Shown: positions 8,617-18,542, counted from the stretch's first letter. The stretch is DNA of 64,000 nucleotides from Vagococcus humatus (GCF_003950325.1 NZ_PXZH01000001.1:372001-436000); one strand, 5' to 3'. The notes: a model not told the origin generated them from the sequence alone. A program made the numbers and translations.

Positions 8617-9489
8617 ATGACTCAAACTATTATCCATCGAAAGAAAGTCACCGATAATTATTCTATTATTCATAATGAATTGTTGAGACGAGCTGATTTA
8701 AGTTGGAAGGCAAAAGGGATTATGTGTTACTTGTTAAGTTTACCTTCCGATTGGATTATTTATCTAGATGAACTAGTGAAACATGCTAGTGACGGCCGAG
8801 ATAGTTTTCGCTCAGGTTGGAAAGAACTACAAAGAAAAGGGTATGTGAAACGATATCCCGTTAAAGAAAAAGGAAAAATCATTGAATGGCGAACCGAAGT
8901 CTTAGAGGTGGCTGAAAAAAGTGTGGTATCCGATGAAACAGAACCACTAGAGGAAAAGCCACCACTGGTTTTGTCACAGGTGGAAAAACCCTGTAAGGAA
9001 AATCCTACACTACTAAGTACTAAAGGAACTAAAGACTTATCTAAACAAAAGACTAAAGAAACTAAGGAAGAGGCTTCTTCGCTACTTTCACCCATTTGTA
9101 AAAAATGGCAAGAGTGTTACGGCGAATTGACTAGTTTTACTAGACACCAGTTGATTAGTCTATCGGACAAGTATGGGGAAGACTTGGTTATGTACGCTTT
9201 AGAAGAAACTGCTAGTCGGCAAATTAAGAAAAATTATGTGCTAACGTATATGAAACGGATACTAACTTCTTTTGAGCAGGCAGCAGTTACAACAACCCAA
9301 CAGGCAAAAGAATATCAAGTAGAAAGAAATAAACCAAAGCCATTCAAAGAAAAAGCTAGGCAACAAGGCGGAAAAACTTTGCGCCGTGAAACGTTACCTA
9401 GTTGGGCTTACGAAACCCTTAGTGAAACAGAGCTATCTTCAGAAGAAAAACAAGTTATTTTAGCAGAGTTAATGGCTTTAAGACAATAA
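8617..9489 (+). CDS. Orphan helix-turn-helix / DnaD-domain protein
   Basis: A 290-aa protein with an N-terminal winged-helix region (about residues 10-95; LLRRADLSWKAKGIMCYLL, SDGRDSFRSGWKELQRKGY) and a central DnaD-like helical domain (about 160-225, KKNYVLTYMKRIL). This architecture is usual for phage and plasmid replisome organisers and primosomal DnaD paralogues. A charged Lys/Thr/Ser-rich linker joins the two domains. No phage or plasmid genes flank it, so it may be a relic of an integrated element or a housekeeping paralogue. AAAGGAG precedes the ATG. Confidence 0.75.
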   Translation: MTQTIIHRKKVTDNYSIIHNELLRRADLSWKAKGIMCYLLSLPSDWIIYLDELVKHASDGRDSFRSGWKELQRKGYVKRYPVKEKGKIIEWRTEVLEVAEKSVVSDETEPLEEKPPLVLSQVEKPCKENPTLLSTKGTKDLSKQKTKETKEEASSLLSPICKKWQECYGELTSFTRHQLISLSDKYGEDLVMYALEETASRQIKKNYVLTYMKRILTSFEQAAVTTTQQAKEYQVERNKPKPFKEKARQQGGKTLRRETLPSWAYETLSETELSSEEKQVILAELMALRQ

Positions 9490-9523
9490 AAAAACCAGAT
9501 AGTAGTCTTTGACTAATATCTGG
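9488..9523 (-). terminator. Terminator downstream of the reverse-strand glycosyltransferase
   Basis: Hairpin CCAGATA...TATCTGG with inner complementarity. The T run (A7 on the plus strand, 9488-9494) follows on the minus strand. Confidence 0.8.
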
Positions 9524-9531
9524 GTAGTCTA

Positions 9532-10617
9532 TTACTTGGCAGCTAAAATCAGTTGGATGAAGGTTTCCCAACTAGAGCTTTTGCTTTCTGTCATTTTTTT
9601 TGAAACAGGAGAGACAGGAAGTAAGTGAATGTCTTTAGTTAAACATTTTTCCATTAAATCAGCTAAGGCTTGTTCCTCTTGATAATTAAAGAGATAAGCA
9701 TTTGGATAACCTGTTAAGATTTCTCTAGAAAAATCTGTATCAGAGGCTAAAATCACTGTTCCGTAAGTTTTAGCTTCCATTAAAGGAAGACCAAATGTTT
9801 CGATATAAGAGGGAAATAGTAACACCTGTTCTTGGTATTTTTGATAAACTTGTTCAAGCGGAAGGCTGCCTAAAAATTGGATATGGTTGGTTTCAGGATA
9901 TTTTTCTTGTTCTTTAGGATCTAAGGTAAGTTCTACGGTGAAATCCTTATATCCACGCTGTTCTAATAGGTTAACTGCTTTAAAAATCAAGTCATGATTT
10001 TTATATAAAAAGTTACCTGCTGGATAGAAAAAGCGAGTCAAGTCAGGGTTAGCTAAGGGAATCGTTTCTGACTGAATGCCAATATCTGGAGGCAAGACTA
10101 GCACATTCATCTTAGGAAATTTTTTCAGTAGGGCTTGTTTCATCCAGTTAGTTTGCACCACTACTTGGGTGGCTTGTGGCAATAAATGATTAAAAATACT
10201 GCCTACAAGATGTTGTAACACGGCAAATTTTAATTCCCCTTGTTTGAAAAAAGAAAAGTTTTTATTCGTTTGGTAAGGTAAAGATTGGTGTAAATAAACA
10301 ATTTGAGGAATGTTTAGTCCTTTGGTTGCGGTGTTTTGTAAAGAAACATACACATCTGGGTCAAAAGATTGAATGATTTTTTTCCCTGACCAAAAATCAA
10401 AGGCTAACCGTTTCCCCCAACTTTGTTTAATCTCTGGATAACCATGCACATGGATATAGTCAGTTTCTTCAAAGTGTTCAGGATAAGTATCTGCCAGTAA
10501 AAAATGCCACTGGTGCTGTTGTCCATGCTCTTTGGCAGCTTGATAGACGTTTTTTAGAACGGTAAAGGCTCCCCCAGAATGTTCATCTGCGGCAATGTCA
10601 TTAACCACAATGTTCAT
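9532..10617 (-). CDS. GT4-family glycosyltransferase
   Basis: A 361-aa GT-B retaining glycosyltransferase. The C-terminal nucleotide-sugar domain carries the E-x7-E signature within SYIETFGLPLMEAKTYG; the N-terminal acceptor domain begins with the short strand MNIVVNDIAADEHSGG. AGGAGG precedes the ATG. It lies divergently from the adjacent polysaccharide operon and probably adds a sugar to the same or a related cell-surface glycan. Donor and acceptor are not predictable. Confidence 0.85.
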   Translation of the reverse strand: MNIVVNDIAADEHSGGAFTVLKNVYQAAKEHGQQHQWHFLLADTYPEHFEETDYIHVHGYPEIKQSWGKRLAFDFWSGKKIIQSFDPDVYVSLQNTATKGLNIPQIVYLHQSLPYQTNKNFSFFKQGELKFAVLQHLVGSIFNHLLPQATQVVVQTNWMKQALLKKFPKMNVLVLPPDIGIQSETIPLANPDLTRFFYPAGNFLYKNHDLIFKAVNLLEQRGYKDFTVELTLDPKEQEKYPETNHIQFLGSLPLEQVYQKYQEQVLLFPSYIETFGLPLMEAKTYGTVILASDTDFSREILTGYPNAYLFNYQEEQALADLMEKCLTKDIHLLPVSPVSKKMTESKSSSWETFIQLILAAK

Positions 10618-10840
10618 AAAAAAGTCCTCCTTTCTAGCGTTTCGCTCTTATTCATTATAGCGATAACCTTACTAAAAGTCTTAGATTTTAGAAAAACTTT
10701 AAGGGAAAAAAAGAATCATCAATTAAAATTTCTTAAAATAGTAGAATAAGCCTATAATTATCAAGGGATTATGATAAAATGAAAGAGTTAATTTGATAAA
10801 TAGCTTGTCTATTAATTTTAGAAAGTAAGGAGTTAAGAGC

Positions 10841-12220
10841 GTGTTATCGATGAATAAAAAAGATTATTTTGTTACTGGATTTATTACGTTGCTGTTTTTA
10901 TTAGCCCCAGTAACCTTTTCAGTTATTCAAACCAACCACTCAGTAGGAGGTTCAGCGAGAGCTTATTTAATTGAAGTTCCATTAGTTATTTTAGGATGTT
11001 ATGTGGTGGTCTGGCAGTTATTAGTAAAAAGAAAAATAAAAGAGATGAGCCGCTTGTCTCAAATCATTTTAGCTGGAACTATTTTGTTTGGGTTATATTA
11101 TGTGGCTTCATTAGGTGTTAGATATTTAACAGGTTCTTTATCCTTTGGTGGTTTTTTCTTAGCTAGAGTGATTGTAGAAACCTCTATTTTATTTTTAAGT
11201 TGTGAGTATTTTAAAGTCAAAGGAAAAATTGTTTTAAATAGTTTTGTGTTAATTGGTATATTAACCACTCTTTGGCAATACGGTATTTTGTTTTTTGGAA
11301 CAGGCTTTTTAAGAGGGAATGATCCGGTTTTAACTATTAGTTATGTATATGTTATCTTTTGTAATGTGTTTCATGTTATTTTAGCTTTTTATTATTTACA
11401 TACAAAGAATAAAAACTTGCGTCTGTTTTATGTATTCTTGTTCTTATTTAATTTCCCAACCGTTCTTTTAACAGGATCACGAGTAGGAGCTGTTGCTTCA
11501 GCCTTTATTTTAACCATTGTCTTACTGTTAGATCATAATCGTTACTCAGTTGGTCAAAAAGTCGGTCAAGTGTTAGGGATGTATCTGTTAATTGTTTTGG
11601 CCACTGTAGGAGGATTATTGATTTCAGATGGAGAAAACAAAGGCATTATTGTTCGCTCATTATCTATTCCAGTTGAGTTAGTTAAAAAAGTAACCCCAAC
11701 TTCTGTAGACACTAAAATTGATCAATTGCTAACCTTCAAAGTTACTGAACAAAAATTTGAAGATTTAAAAACAGAAAAAGAGTATAAAGATACATCTAAT
11801 TATGTAGAAGATTCTAAAGAAGTCAGCAGTAATCAACGAAAAGAAGCGAATAGTAAAGCTTATGATCAAATTTTTGCTAATTGGAAAAATTTTGTGTTTG
11901 GTACGGGAACCACGATGATTCACCGATATGATAACAAGTATCAAAAACCGCATAATTATTTTGCCCAGTATACACTAGGGTATGGAATAATTGGGTTTAT
12001 TTTAACCACCATCATCTATTTTATTCCGTTTATTTATGTTTTGAAAAGAAGTTGGCAAGATTTTTTTGTGTTACTAACATTTCAATTTCCTATTTTATTA
12101 AATTCATTTTTACAACCAACTTTTGGAAATATTGTCACTCTATTTTTATTTATATTAATTAATTATGCCTTGTCATTAGGTGTAAGTTCTTGGAAGAACA
12201 TCCTGAAAGAAGGAGATTAG
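10841..12220 (+). CDS. O-antigen ligase / Wzy-like polysaccharide polymerase, multipass membrane
   Basis: A 459-aa protein with about ten hydrophobic segments and one large outside loop (about residues 275-370). The Wzy_C/WaaL-type features are LLTGSRVGAVAS and, after the loop, KPHNYFAQYTLGYGIIGF. Such proteins polymerise or transfer undecaprenyl-linked repeat units on the outer face of the membrane. GTG 10841 is the start: AAGGAG lies 8 nt upstream, while the in-frame ATG at 10850 is too far from it. An extended -10 (TGATAAAAT, ending 10780) lies upstream. It is the first gene of a seven-member operon ending at 17658. Confidence 0.82.
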   Translation: MLSMNKKDYFVTGFITLLFLLAPVTFSVIQTNHSVGGSARAYLIEVPLVILGCYVVVWQLLVKRKIKEMSRLSQIILAGTILFGLYYVASLGVRYLTGSLSFGGFFLARVIVETSILFLSCEYFKVKGKIVLNSFVLIGILTTLWQYGILFFGTGFLRGNDPVLTISYVYVIFCNVFHVILAFYYLHTKNKNLRLFYVFLFLFNFPTVLLTGSRVGAVASAFILTIVLLLDHNRYSVGQKVGQVLGMYLLIVLATVGGLLISDGENKGIIVRSLSIPVELVKKVTPTSVDTKIDQLLTFKVTEQKFEDLKTEKEYKDTSNYVEDSKEVSSNQRKEANSKAYDQIFANWKNFVFGTGTTMIHRYDNKYQKPHNYFAQYTLGYGIIGFILTTIIYFIPFIYVLKRSWQDFFVLLTFQFPILLNSFLQPTFGNIVTLFLFILINYALSLGVSSWKNILKEGD

Positions 12221-12223
12221 TTC

Positions 12224-13078
12224 ATGCTTGCAGTGATTGTGATATATCAACAGGAGAAAGTAGAAGTAGTCGCGTATCGCACTTTGATACAGGCTCTTTC
12301 TACTCTTTCTTTTAAAGAGCCAGTGGAGATTTTGATTTATGATCATTCTCCTCAAGCTTTTTGGCAAAGGTCTGATTTTCAACATGAAAAAGTTCCAGTG
12401 ACTTATGTAGCAGATCCTAGAAATTTAGGTTTGAGTACAGCCTATAATTATGGTTGGGAGTTGTTAAAACAGCGGCAGTTAGATTGGTTATTGTTGTTAG
12501 ATCAAGATACAACGTTAACCAGTGACTATTTGGCAGAATTAATGGATGCTATGGCTCATCAGCCAGAGGCAGTGGTAAAAGTGCCACAAATTTATCAAGG
12601 AGAAACCTTGTTAGCCCCAACTAAAGCAGGACAAGCTGTTTTGCCAGGTATTTATGAAGGAGAAGCAGTGGTTAGTCTTAATTCTGGTACCTGTATTCAT
12701 CAAAGTGTGCTAGAAACGCTACAAGGATTTACCGATGAATTTCCCTTAGATTATTTAGATCATTGGTTTTTCTTTCAAGTGATGAGCTTAGGAGTCAAGC
12801 TTCAAGTATTAAGGAGTAAGTTAGAGCATCATCTTTCTATGAGTGAGATTGAAACAGTGTCGGCCACTCGCTTACGTAGTGTACTAGAAGCAGAAAAAAG
12901 ATTTATCTACCGCTATCAACCAGAGAAAAAAGGCCAGTATCGTCGCCACTTTTGGTTAAGATTAATAAAATATTTAGTGAAAGATCCTAAGAAGGTTCCT
13001 TTAGCTTGGAATATTTTTAGACAACCAATTTCTGAGAAAGGTTATGAGGGAGGGAAGGTAAATGGAAAAACAGATTAG
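12224..13078 (+). CDS. GT2-family (rhamnosyltransferase-like) glycosyltransferase
   Basis: A 284-aa GT-A inverting transferase. DPRNLGLSTAYNYG and the metal-binding LLLDQDTTLTSDYL motif match the rhamnosyltransferase-like GT2 branch. It starts 4 nt after the previous stop and overlaps the next gene by 17 bp, so it is translationally coupled in the polysaccharide operon. It acts at the cytoplasmic membrane face on the lipid-linked repeat unit. The sugar is unproven. Confidence 0.87.
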   Translation: MLAVIVIYQQEKVEVVAYRTLIQALSTLSFKEPVEILIYDHSPQAFWQRSDFQHEKVPVTYVADPRNLGLSTAYNYGWELLKQRQLDWLLLLDQDTTLTSDYLAELMDAMAHQPEAVVKVPQIYQGETLLAPTKAGQAVLPGIYEGEAVVSLNSGTCIHQSVLETLQGFTDEFPLDYLDHWFFFQVMSLGVKLQVLRSKLEHHLSMSEIETVSATRLRSVLEAEKRFIYRYQPEKKGQYRRHFWLRLIKYLVKDPKKVPLAWNIFRQPISEKGYEGGKVNGKTD

Positions 13079-14255
13079 ATTGAATCCATTTAATATCCAA
13101 TTTGCTGCTATTTTGGTTGTATTAATGATTTATAGTTTAGGTTGGTCAGATATAACTAAACCATTAACTTGGTCCACTTTTTTATTTTTTGTTTTTGTTT
13201 TATTCAATTTAGCTATTTTTTCCACCTTGTATAATGCTTATTTTCCTGAACACAAAATTAGAAAAACAACTTATGAAGGTTCTATGACAGCTTGGTGTGT
13301 TTTAGGTGGCTTAGCAATGTTAGCTGAGTTTTCTTATGAAAAAGCGATTCCTATTTATGAAATTTTTATTTTGAAAAATGGTTATAATTACGTGAATTTT
13401 CAAGGCATTCCAGGTTTTCACGTATTTGCAGTTACCTATACTTCCTTTCTAGGTTTGTGGTTGTGGCAACAATTTTTGTCTAAAAAGAGATGGTACCAAT
13501 TGGGTTTAGCTATCTTGTTTGTTTCCTATCCACTGATGTTGTTTAATCGGGGTGGTTTTATATTCAATATGGTTTCAGCTTTTTTTATATGGCTATATCA
13601 AACGAGGTATTTTTATCTTCAATTGAAACACCTAGTTATATTAGTACTAGTATTACTTGGATTAAGCTATGGTTTTGGTATTTTTGGAAATTACCGATCT
13701 TTTGGGGCTAGTAAAAATGGCGCAAAAAAAGAGTTTTTTACTGAAAGTACTTATATTTTAAATACAGGTAAAGCTACAAGAGAATTTAAAGATAGTTCTG
13801 TTCCAAAAGAATTTTTTTGGACCTATCTCTATGTGGCTACCCCAGTGGCTAACTTGCAAAATATCATAGAAAAAACCGAGCCAATGAATGATTCAGTTTC
13901 CTTTTTAACTCAGTCTATTTTACCAGACTTTATAGGAAAACGAGTGGATAAAAAAAGACAGGTAACCATTCCAAAAGATAAGTTAGTATCTCCTGTTTTT
14001 AATGTGTCGACTTACTTTTCATCCGCCTTTAAAACATTAGGCTATACTGGCTTGATTTTACTGCTATACTATTTTGCTTTATTCATATTTGGTTTTACGT
14101 ATTTATATTGGAAATTTAGTGGAGTACAACTAGTGGGATTAGGTATTTTAATGACATTAGCCAGCTTTAGCTTGTTTGACAATATGTTAACTTTTTCTGG
14201 TTTAAGTTTTCAATTAATATTTCCAGTTTTATTCGGAGTTTATGAACGGTTGTAA
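13062..14255 (+). CDS. Putative oligosaccharide repeat-unit polymerase (Wzy-like)
   Basis: A 397-aa multipass membrane protein with about ten transmembrane segments and a long external loop (about residues 205-300). The layout and LFNRGGFIFNM resemble O-antigen/exopolysaccharide repeat-unit polymerases. It overlaps the upstream transferase by 17 bp, with GGAGGGAAGG before the ATG. The operon therefore appears to have two polymerase/ligase-type proteins; one may polymerise and the other attach the chain to the wall. That split is inference. Confidence 0.72.
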   Translation: MEKQIRLNPFNIQFAAILVVLMIYSLGWSDITKPLTWSTFLFFVFVLFNLAIFSTLYNAYFPEHKIRKTTYEGSMTAWCVLGGLAMLAEFSYEKAIPIYEIFILKNGYNYVNFQGIPGFHVFAVTYTSFLGLWLWQQFLSKKRWYQLGLAILFVSYPLMLFNRGGFIFNMVSAFFIWLYQTRYFYLQLKHLVILVLVLLGLSYGFGIFGNYRSFGASKNGAKKEFFTESTYILNTGKATREFKDSSVPKEFFWTYLYVATPVANLQNIIEKTEPMNDSVSFLTQSILPDFIGKRVDKKRQVTIPKDKLVSPVFNVSTYFSSAFKTLGYTGLILLLYYFALFIFGFTYLYWKFSGVQLVGLGILMTLASFSLFDNMLTFSGLSFQLIFPVLFGVYERL

Positions 14256-14272
14256 TACAAAGGAGAGAGAGT

Positions 14273-15307
14273 ATGTTAATTAAATTAAAGAGAAATTCTT
14301 TATTTAGATTTGTTCAGCGTCGGTTTAAAGTTATTTTAATTACGATGTTATTGTTTACAGTAGGGTTTACCTTGATTAATAAATCAATGGAGGATAAAAA
14401 ACAAGAAGAGATATCCCAACAGCCAACAAGCACAGAAAAAGTTGAGTACTATGGTAGTGATTTTTCTATCATATTAGTTAATAAAATTAGTGGCACACCG
14501 ATGATTAATACGACCACTGTTAAAAGTATTTTAACAGGACAGTCTGTATATAATCACTTAAATAAGGCTGGGATTAAAACAGAGGGAATGGATTTAAAAA
14601 ATAATATTAGCGTATTTACTCGGGGATCAACAGGAGAAGTGCTGTTTATCCGTATTAAAGGAGACAATGAAGCTGTCATTAAACAAATCGTTCCAGCTTA
14701 CATTGAGATGTTAAAAAATAAAGAGGCAGATTTTTTAGCTAATACAGATGTATCTATCATTAACTCTCCAATTGAAGTGACAAAAGATTTGCCAGTTTAT
14801 TCAGATTTGTATAGTATGTCTAATCCGATTAATCCGCAAAATCAAAATACAGTGGTTGTGCAAACTAATGTGAGTAAAACAATTTTAGTCGGCGCTCTAT
14901 TAGGCTTAATTTTAGGTGGTTGTGTGGCCCTTGTAGTGGATATTAAAGATAAAAAAATTCATTCTGCAACATTTATGACAACTTTATTCGCTGAACCTAT
15001 CCAACTTTATCAAGTGTTACCAGGAGATAAAGAAGGAGTCACTCCTATTTTAGATGTGCAACTGGCAGCTAGTCATCAACGGTTAAATGTGGTAGCTAAT
15101 CCTTCTCATTCAGATATCGATAACTGGGTGATAAATAACCAAGAGCATAGCCAACTATTACCGCAAGTCAATAAAGAGGTGGCAGGTTATTCTTCTTTTA
15201 CAATGTTAGTCGTAGTGGAAGATCATACGCCAATAGACTGGATTAAACAACAGTATCAATTATTAACAAGTGCTGGTCATCATGTTTGCTTCTTGTACAT
15301 GAAATAA
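14273..15307 (+). CDS. Wzz/CapA-like chain-length regulator without kinase domain
   Basis: A 344-aa protein with transmembrane segments at about residues 17-37 and 204-224 bracketing an extracellular domain, the topology of Wzz/CpsC copolymerases. A cytosolic tail of about 120 residues follows the second segment. It lacks Walker motifs, and no BY-kinase gene lies next to it. Role: controlling glycan chain length together with the Wzy-like proteins of this operon. GGAGAGAG precedes the ATG. Confidence 0.75.
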   Translation: MLIKLKRNSLFRFVQRRFKVILITMLLFTVGFTLINKSMEDKKQEEISQQPTSTEKVEYYGSDFSIILVNKISGTPMINTTTVKSILTGQSVYNHLNKAGIKTEGMDLKNNISVFTRGSTGEVLFIRIKGDNEAVIKQIVPAYIEMLKNKEADFLANTDVSIINSPIEVTKDLPVYSDLYSMSNPINPQNQNTVVVQTNVSKTILVGALLGLILGGCVALVVDIKDKKIHSATFMTTLFAEPIQLYQVLPGDKEGVTPILDVQLAASHQRLNVVANPSHSDIDNWVINNQEHSQLLPQVNKEVAGYSSFTMLVVVEDHTPIDWIKQQYQLLTSAGHHVCFLYMK

Positions 15308-15337
15308 CTAGTACTAGTATAGGGAATTGGAGAAATT

Positions 15338-16225
15338 ATGAGTAAAAATGCGTTAATTGTATTAAATTATAATAACTATGAAGAAACAAAACGCTTTGTA
15401 GAAGAAGTAAAGGATTATCCTAGTTTAGAGGCTATTGTGATTGTGGACAATGCATCTAAAAATGAGTCCTTTCAAGAATTATCTAAATTAGCCAGTGACC
15501 GGATTCATGTGATTTTATCACCGACTAATCAGGGCTATGCTAGTGGCAATAATTTTGGCGTGAAGTATGCCGAAACACATATTAAACCAGACTACTATAT
15601 CATCTCTAATCCAGATGTGATTGTGACTAATGACGCCATTCAAACCATGACTGATTTTGTCACAGAAAAAAGTCAAACAGAACAGGTCGGAGTGGTTGCG
15701 CCAATTATGTTAGGACCAGATGAGGCCTTTCATTTGAAAAATACTGGCTGGAAATTACCTACTTTTAAGTCAGACGTTATTTCCATGTTTGCGGGACTTG
15801 CTCGTCGTCATCCTAACTATTTAAATTATGACAATCAAGACTTAGTTGGGACAGAGTATGTTCCAGTGGATGTTTTACCAGGTTCTTTTTTCATGATTCC
15901 AGCGACTTCTTTTAAACAAGTGGATTTCTTCGATGAGCAGACTTTTTTATTTTGCGAAGAGCGAATATTAAGTCATAAACTACTACATCAAGGCTACCAC
16001 AATTATTTATTAACCAATTGTTCGTATATTCATAACCATTCCACGACGATTAAATCTAATATAAGTAAAATTAACACGTATAAGCATTTTTTAGCCAGTA
16101 AGAAAATTTATCACCGAGATTATTTAAACAATTCTTCCTTTAAACAAGGGGTGTTCCACGTGCTAGCGGCATTAAGTTTACTTGAGAAACAAATCATTTA
16201 CCGCTTGCAAGACAAGATAAAATAG
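15338..16225 (+). CDS. GT2-family glycosyltransferase
   Basis: A 295-aa GT-A enzyme beginning KNALIVLNYNNYEETKRFV, with NQGYASGNNFGVKYAE for nucleotide binding and SNPDVIVTND as the DXD-like metal site. The C-terminal part (about 195-290) has the usual acceptor-site aromatic residues. It is the second GT2 of the polysaccharide operon and adds another sugar to the lipid-linked unit. Spacing to its neighbours is short (30 and 14 bp). Confidence 0.88.
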   Translation: MSKNALIVLNYNNYEETKRFVEEVKDYPSLEAIVIVDNASKNESFQELSKLASDRIHVILSPTNQGYASGNNFGVKYAETHIKPDYYIISNPDVIVTNDAIQTMTDFVTEKSQTEQVGVVAPIMLGPDEAFHLKNTGWKLPTFKSDVISMFAGLARRHPNYLNYDNQDLVGTEYVPVDVLPGSFFMIPATSFKQVDFFDEQTFLFCEERILSHKLLHQGYHNYLLTNCSYIHNHSTTIKSNISKINTYKHFLASKKIYHRDYLNNSSFKQGVFHVLAALSLLEKQIIYRLQDKIK

Positions 16226-16239
16226 AGAGGAGACACGTC

Positions 16240-17658
16240 ATGAATAGTAAGTTTAAAAGTTTGCTAAAAAATATGAGCTATACATTGTCTTCTAATGCTA
16301 TTACGTTAGTTATTTCTGTATTACTCACCTTGTTTGTCCCAAAACTTTTAGGCACAGAAGAATATGCTTACTGGCAACTTTATATTTTTTACACCTCTTA
16401 TGTAGGCTTTTTTCACTTAGGGTGGATTGACGGTATTTACCTAAAAATTGGTGGGGAAAATTATGAGGAGCTAGATCAAAGAAGTTTAGGCACTCAGTTT
16501 TGGTTACTTAACGTATTAGAACTTGTGATTGGGATAGGGATTTCTCTTTGGGCCTTGTTCTTTGTTCAAGGCGAGATGAAACAACTCATCTTAATTTACA
16601 CGGCTATTTGCGGGGTAATTACCATTGCCCGAACTTTCTTACTGTTTATTTTACAGTCGACTAGTCGGATTCAAGAGTATGCTAAATTTACTCGTTATGA
16701 CCGAATGTTTTATTTTGTCTTAGCTATGACTTACCTAATCTTAGGGGGACGAAATGTCCAGTTTCTAATTTTACTAGATATTATCGCTAGACTGATTGTG
16801 CTAATTATGTGCGGAAAAAGTTGTCAGTCCTTGATTTTACCGCCATTTGCTAAAGTAAAAGACGTCTATCCAGAGATTATTGATAATATTCGGATTGGTA
16901 GTAAGCTGATGTTAGCCAATGTGGCCAGTATGTTAATTGTTGGGATCATTCGTTTAGGGATTGAACGGCAATGGAATGTGACGGTTTTTGGTAAAATCTC
17001 TTTAACGTTAACTATTTCTAATTTATTTTTGACGTTTATTAATGCGATTGGGGTTGTGCTGTTTCCTTTACTTAGAAAAACGGAACACAGTAAATTGGTG
17101 CAGTTTTACGATGCCGTTAGACAACTACTAATGGCTGGCTTGTACGGAATGTTACTGTTTTATTATCCAGCTAGAGTTATTTTAGGAGCTTGGTTGCCTA
17201 AGTATACCGATGCCCTTGTTTATATGGCGATTTTATTTCCTATGTTTATTTATGAAAGTAAAATGTCTCTGTTAATTAACACGTATTTAAAAACGCTGCG
17301 AAAAGAAAAAACCATTTTAATGGTCAATGTGGTAAGTTTAGCCTTTAGTTTAGTCTTTACTTATTTGTTTGCAGTGAAACTGCATCATCTATTCTTGACA
17401 GTATTAGCCATCATCATTGTGTTAGCTATTCGTTGTAATTTAGCTGAGATGGCTTTATCAAAAGAATTGTCCCTTAATATTTGGCAAGATATTTTTCTAG
17501 AAACGATTCTCACTGTGATTTTTGTGTTTGTTAGTTACTTCTTACCAATGAAAGAAAGCATTGTGATTTACTTAGTGAGTTACTTAGCTTATCTAGCAGT
17601 CAAAGCTAAAACATTAAAAGGCTCCTTCCAAAGTTTTAAACAAATTATGAAGGCGTAG
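16240..17658 (+). CDS. Polysaccharide flippase (Wzx-like, MOP superfamily)
   Basis: A 472-aa protein with about 12-14 hydrophobic segments and the Wzx-type N-terminus (ITLVISVLLTLFVPKLLGTE). Wzx proteins flip undecaprenyl-linked repeat units outward for polymerisation. GAGAGGAG precedes the ATG. It is the last gene before a strong terminator, completing a Wzx/Wzy-dependent set. The priming transferase is not in the window. Confidence 0.88.
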   Translation: MNSKFKSLLKNMSYTLSSNAITLVISVLLTLFVPKLLGTEEYAYWQLYIFYTSYVGFFHLGWIDGIYLKIGGENYEELDQRSLGTQFWLLNVLELVIGIGISLWALFFVQGEMKQLILIYTAICGVITIARTFLLFILQSTSRIQEYAKFTRYDRMFYFVLAMTYLILGGRNVQFLILLDIIARLIVLIMCGKSCQSLILPPFAKVKDVYPEIIDNIRIGSKLMLANVASMLIVGIIRLGIERQWNVTVFGKISLTLTISNLFLTFINAIGVVLFPLLRKTEHSKLVQFYDAVRQLLMAGLYGMLLFYYPARVILGAWLPKYTDALVYMAILFPMFIYESKMSLLINTYLKTLRKEKTILMVNVVSLAFSLVFTYLFAVKLHHLFLTVLAIIIVLAIRCNLAEMALSKELSLNIWQDIFLETILTVIFVFVSYFLPMKESIVIYLVSYLAYLAVKAKTLKGSFQSFKQIMKA

Positions 17659-17680
17659 TATTTAAAGACAGTTAATGAAA

Positions 17681-17717
17681 AAACTCTCTAGCCGGTAAAG
17701 GTTAGAGAGTTTTTTTA
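17681..17717. terminator. Bidirectional terminator between wzx-like gene and treR
   Basis: Stem AAACTCTCTA / TAGAGAGTTT with a T run on the plus side and a shorter T run on the minus side. It ends both converging transcripts. Confidence 0.92.
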
Positions 17718-17748
17718 TATCTAACTATTTGTTTTTAGGTAATTTTAA

Positions 17749-18465
17749 TTAGAATTTCCGTCGTCTTGCAAAATCTGTAAACTTAAATTTATCTAGTCGG
17801 TGTCTGGATTCTGTATATTCAAAACAGGTAGTATCATCTAAGAAGACGACGCTCCGAACAACAACTACATGCGTATCTTCTGGATGAAGAGTCATAAGTT
17901 CTTTATCTTCCTTAGTAATATGTTCAACAGTTACTTCTTTGTTAGCATAGCTAATGACTAATTCAAGTTCATTTTCAATATAGTCATAGATAGAGTTTTC
18001 ACAAATATCTAAAGATAAATCTGGAATGATATCTTTTCTTAAGTAGTCTTTATCTAAGATAATTGTTTCACCATTGATATTTCTTTGTCTGATTAATTTC
18101 CATACTTCAGTATCTTCTTTCCAGCCAGTTGCTTGGCTCAGTTTTTTAGACACTTTAACGACTTCTAAACTAACTACGGCGGTTTTTGCTTGAATATGTT
18201 GCATTTTTTGCAATTCTTTAAAACTAGTTAATCCAGAGATGGGGAAGTTGAACTGATGAAAATCTAATACGATCGATCCTTTTCCTTGTTTTTTTTGAAT
18301 ATATCCAGCATTAATAAGTAAATTAAGTGCTTTGCGGACTGTTTCTCTAGATGTATTGTAAATTTCCATTAGTTGATTTTCACTAGGAAGGAGAGTATTA
18401 GGAGGATATTCCATTTCTAAAATTTTTTGTTCTAAATCTAAAAATATTTCCCGATATTTATGCAT
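17749..18465 (-). CDS. treR: GntR-family trehalose operon repressor TreR
   Basis: A 238-aa GntR/HutC-type regulator: winged HTH at about residues 8-65 (LLPSENQLMEIYNTSRETVRKAL) cannot be quoted whole, but ends in the RETVRKAL recognition helix, and the UTRA effector domain spans about 95-230. B. subtilis TreR of this type senses trehalose-6-phosphate. It sits downstream of the trehalose PTS gene, separated by a terminator. Two TreR-like boxes lie in the divergent region at 20059 and 20222. Assignment rests on this context plus homology. Confidence 0.9.
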   Translation of the reverse strand: MHKYREIFLDLEQKILEMEYPPNTLLPSENQLMEIYNTSRETVRKALNLLINAGYIQKKQGKGSIVLDFHQFNFPISGLTSFKELQKMQHIQAKTAVVSLEVVKVSKKLSQATGWKEDTEVWKLIRQRNINGETIILDKDYLRKDIIPDLSLDICENSIYDYIENELELVISYANKEVTVEHITKEDKELMTLHPEDTHVVVVRSVVFLDDTTCFEYTESRHRLDKFKFTDFARRRKF

Positions 18466-18542
18466 TTATTTCACCTAACTTGTTTTGTATTCTTTCGTAT
18501 CATAGCATCTTTAAGATGGAAAATCCAACAATCTTTGAGAAT

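Noticed and set aside
8617-9489. Prophage or integrated plasmid
   Set aside because: Only a single DnaD-like gene is present, without integrase, att repeats or other phage genes.
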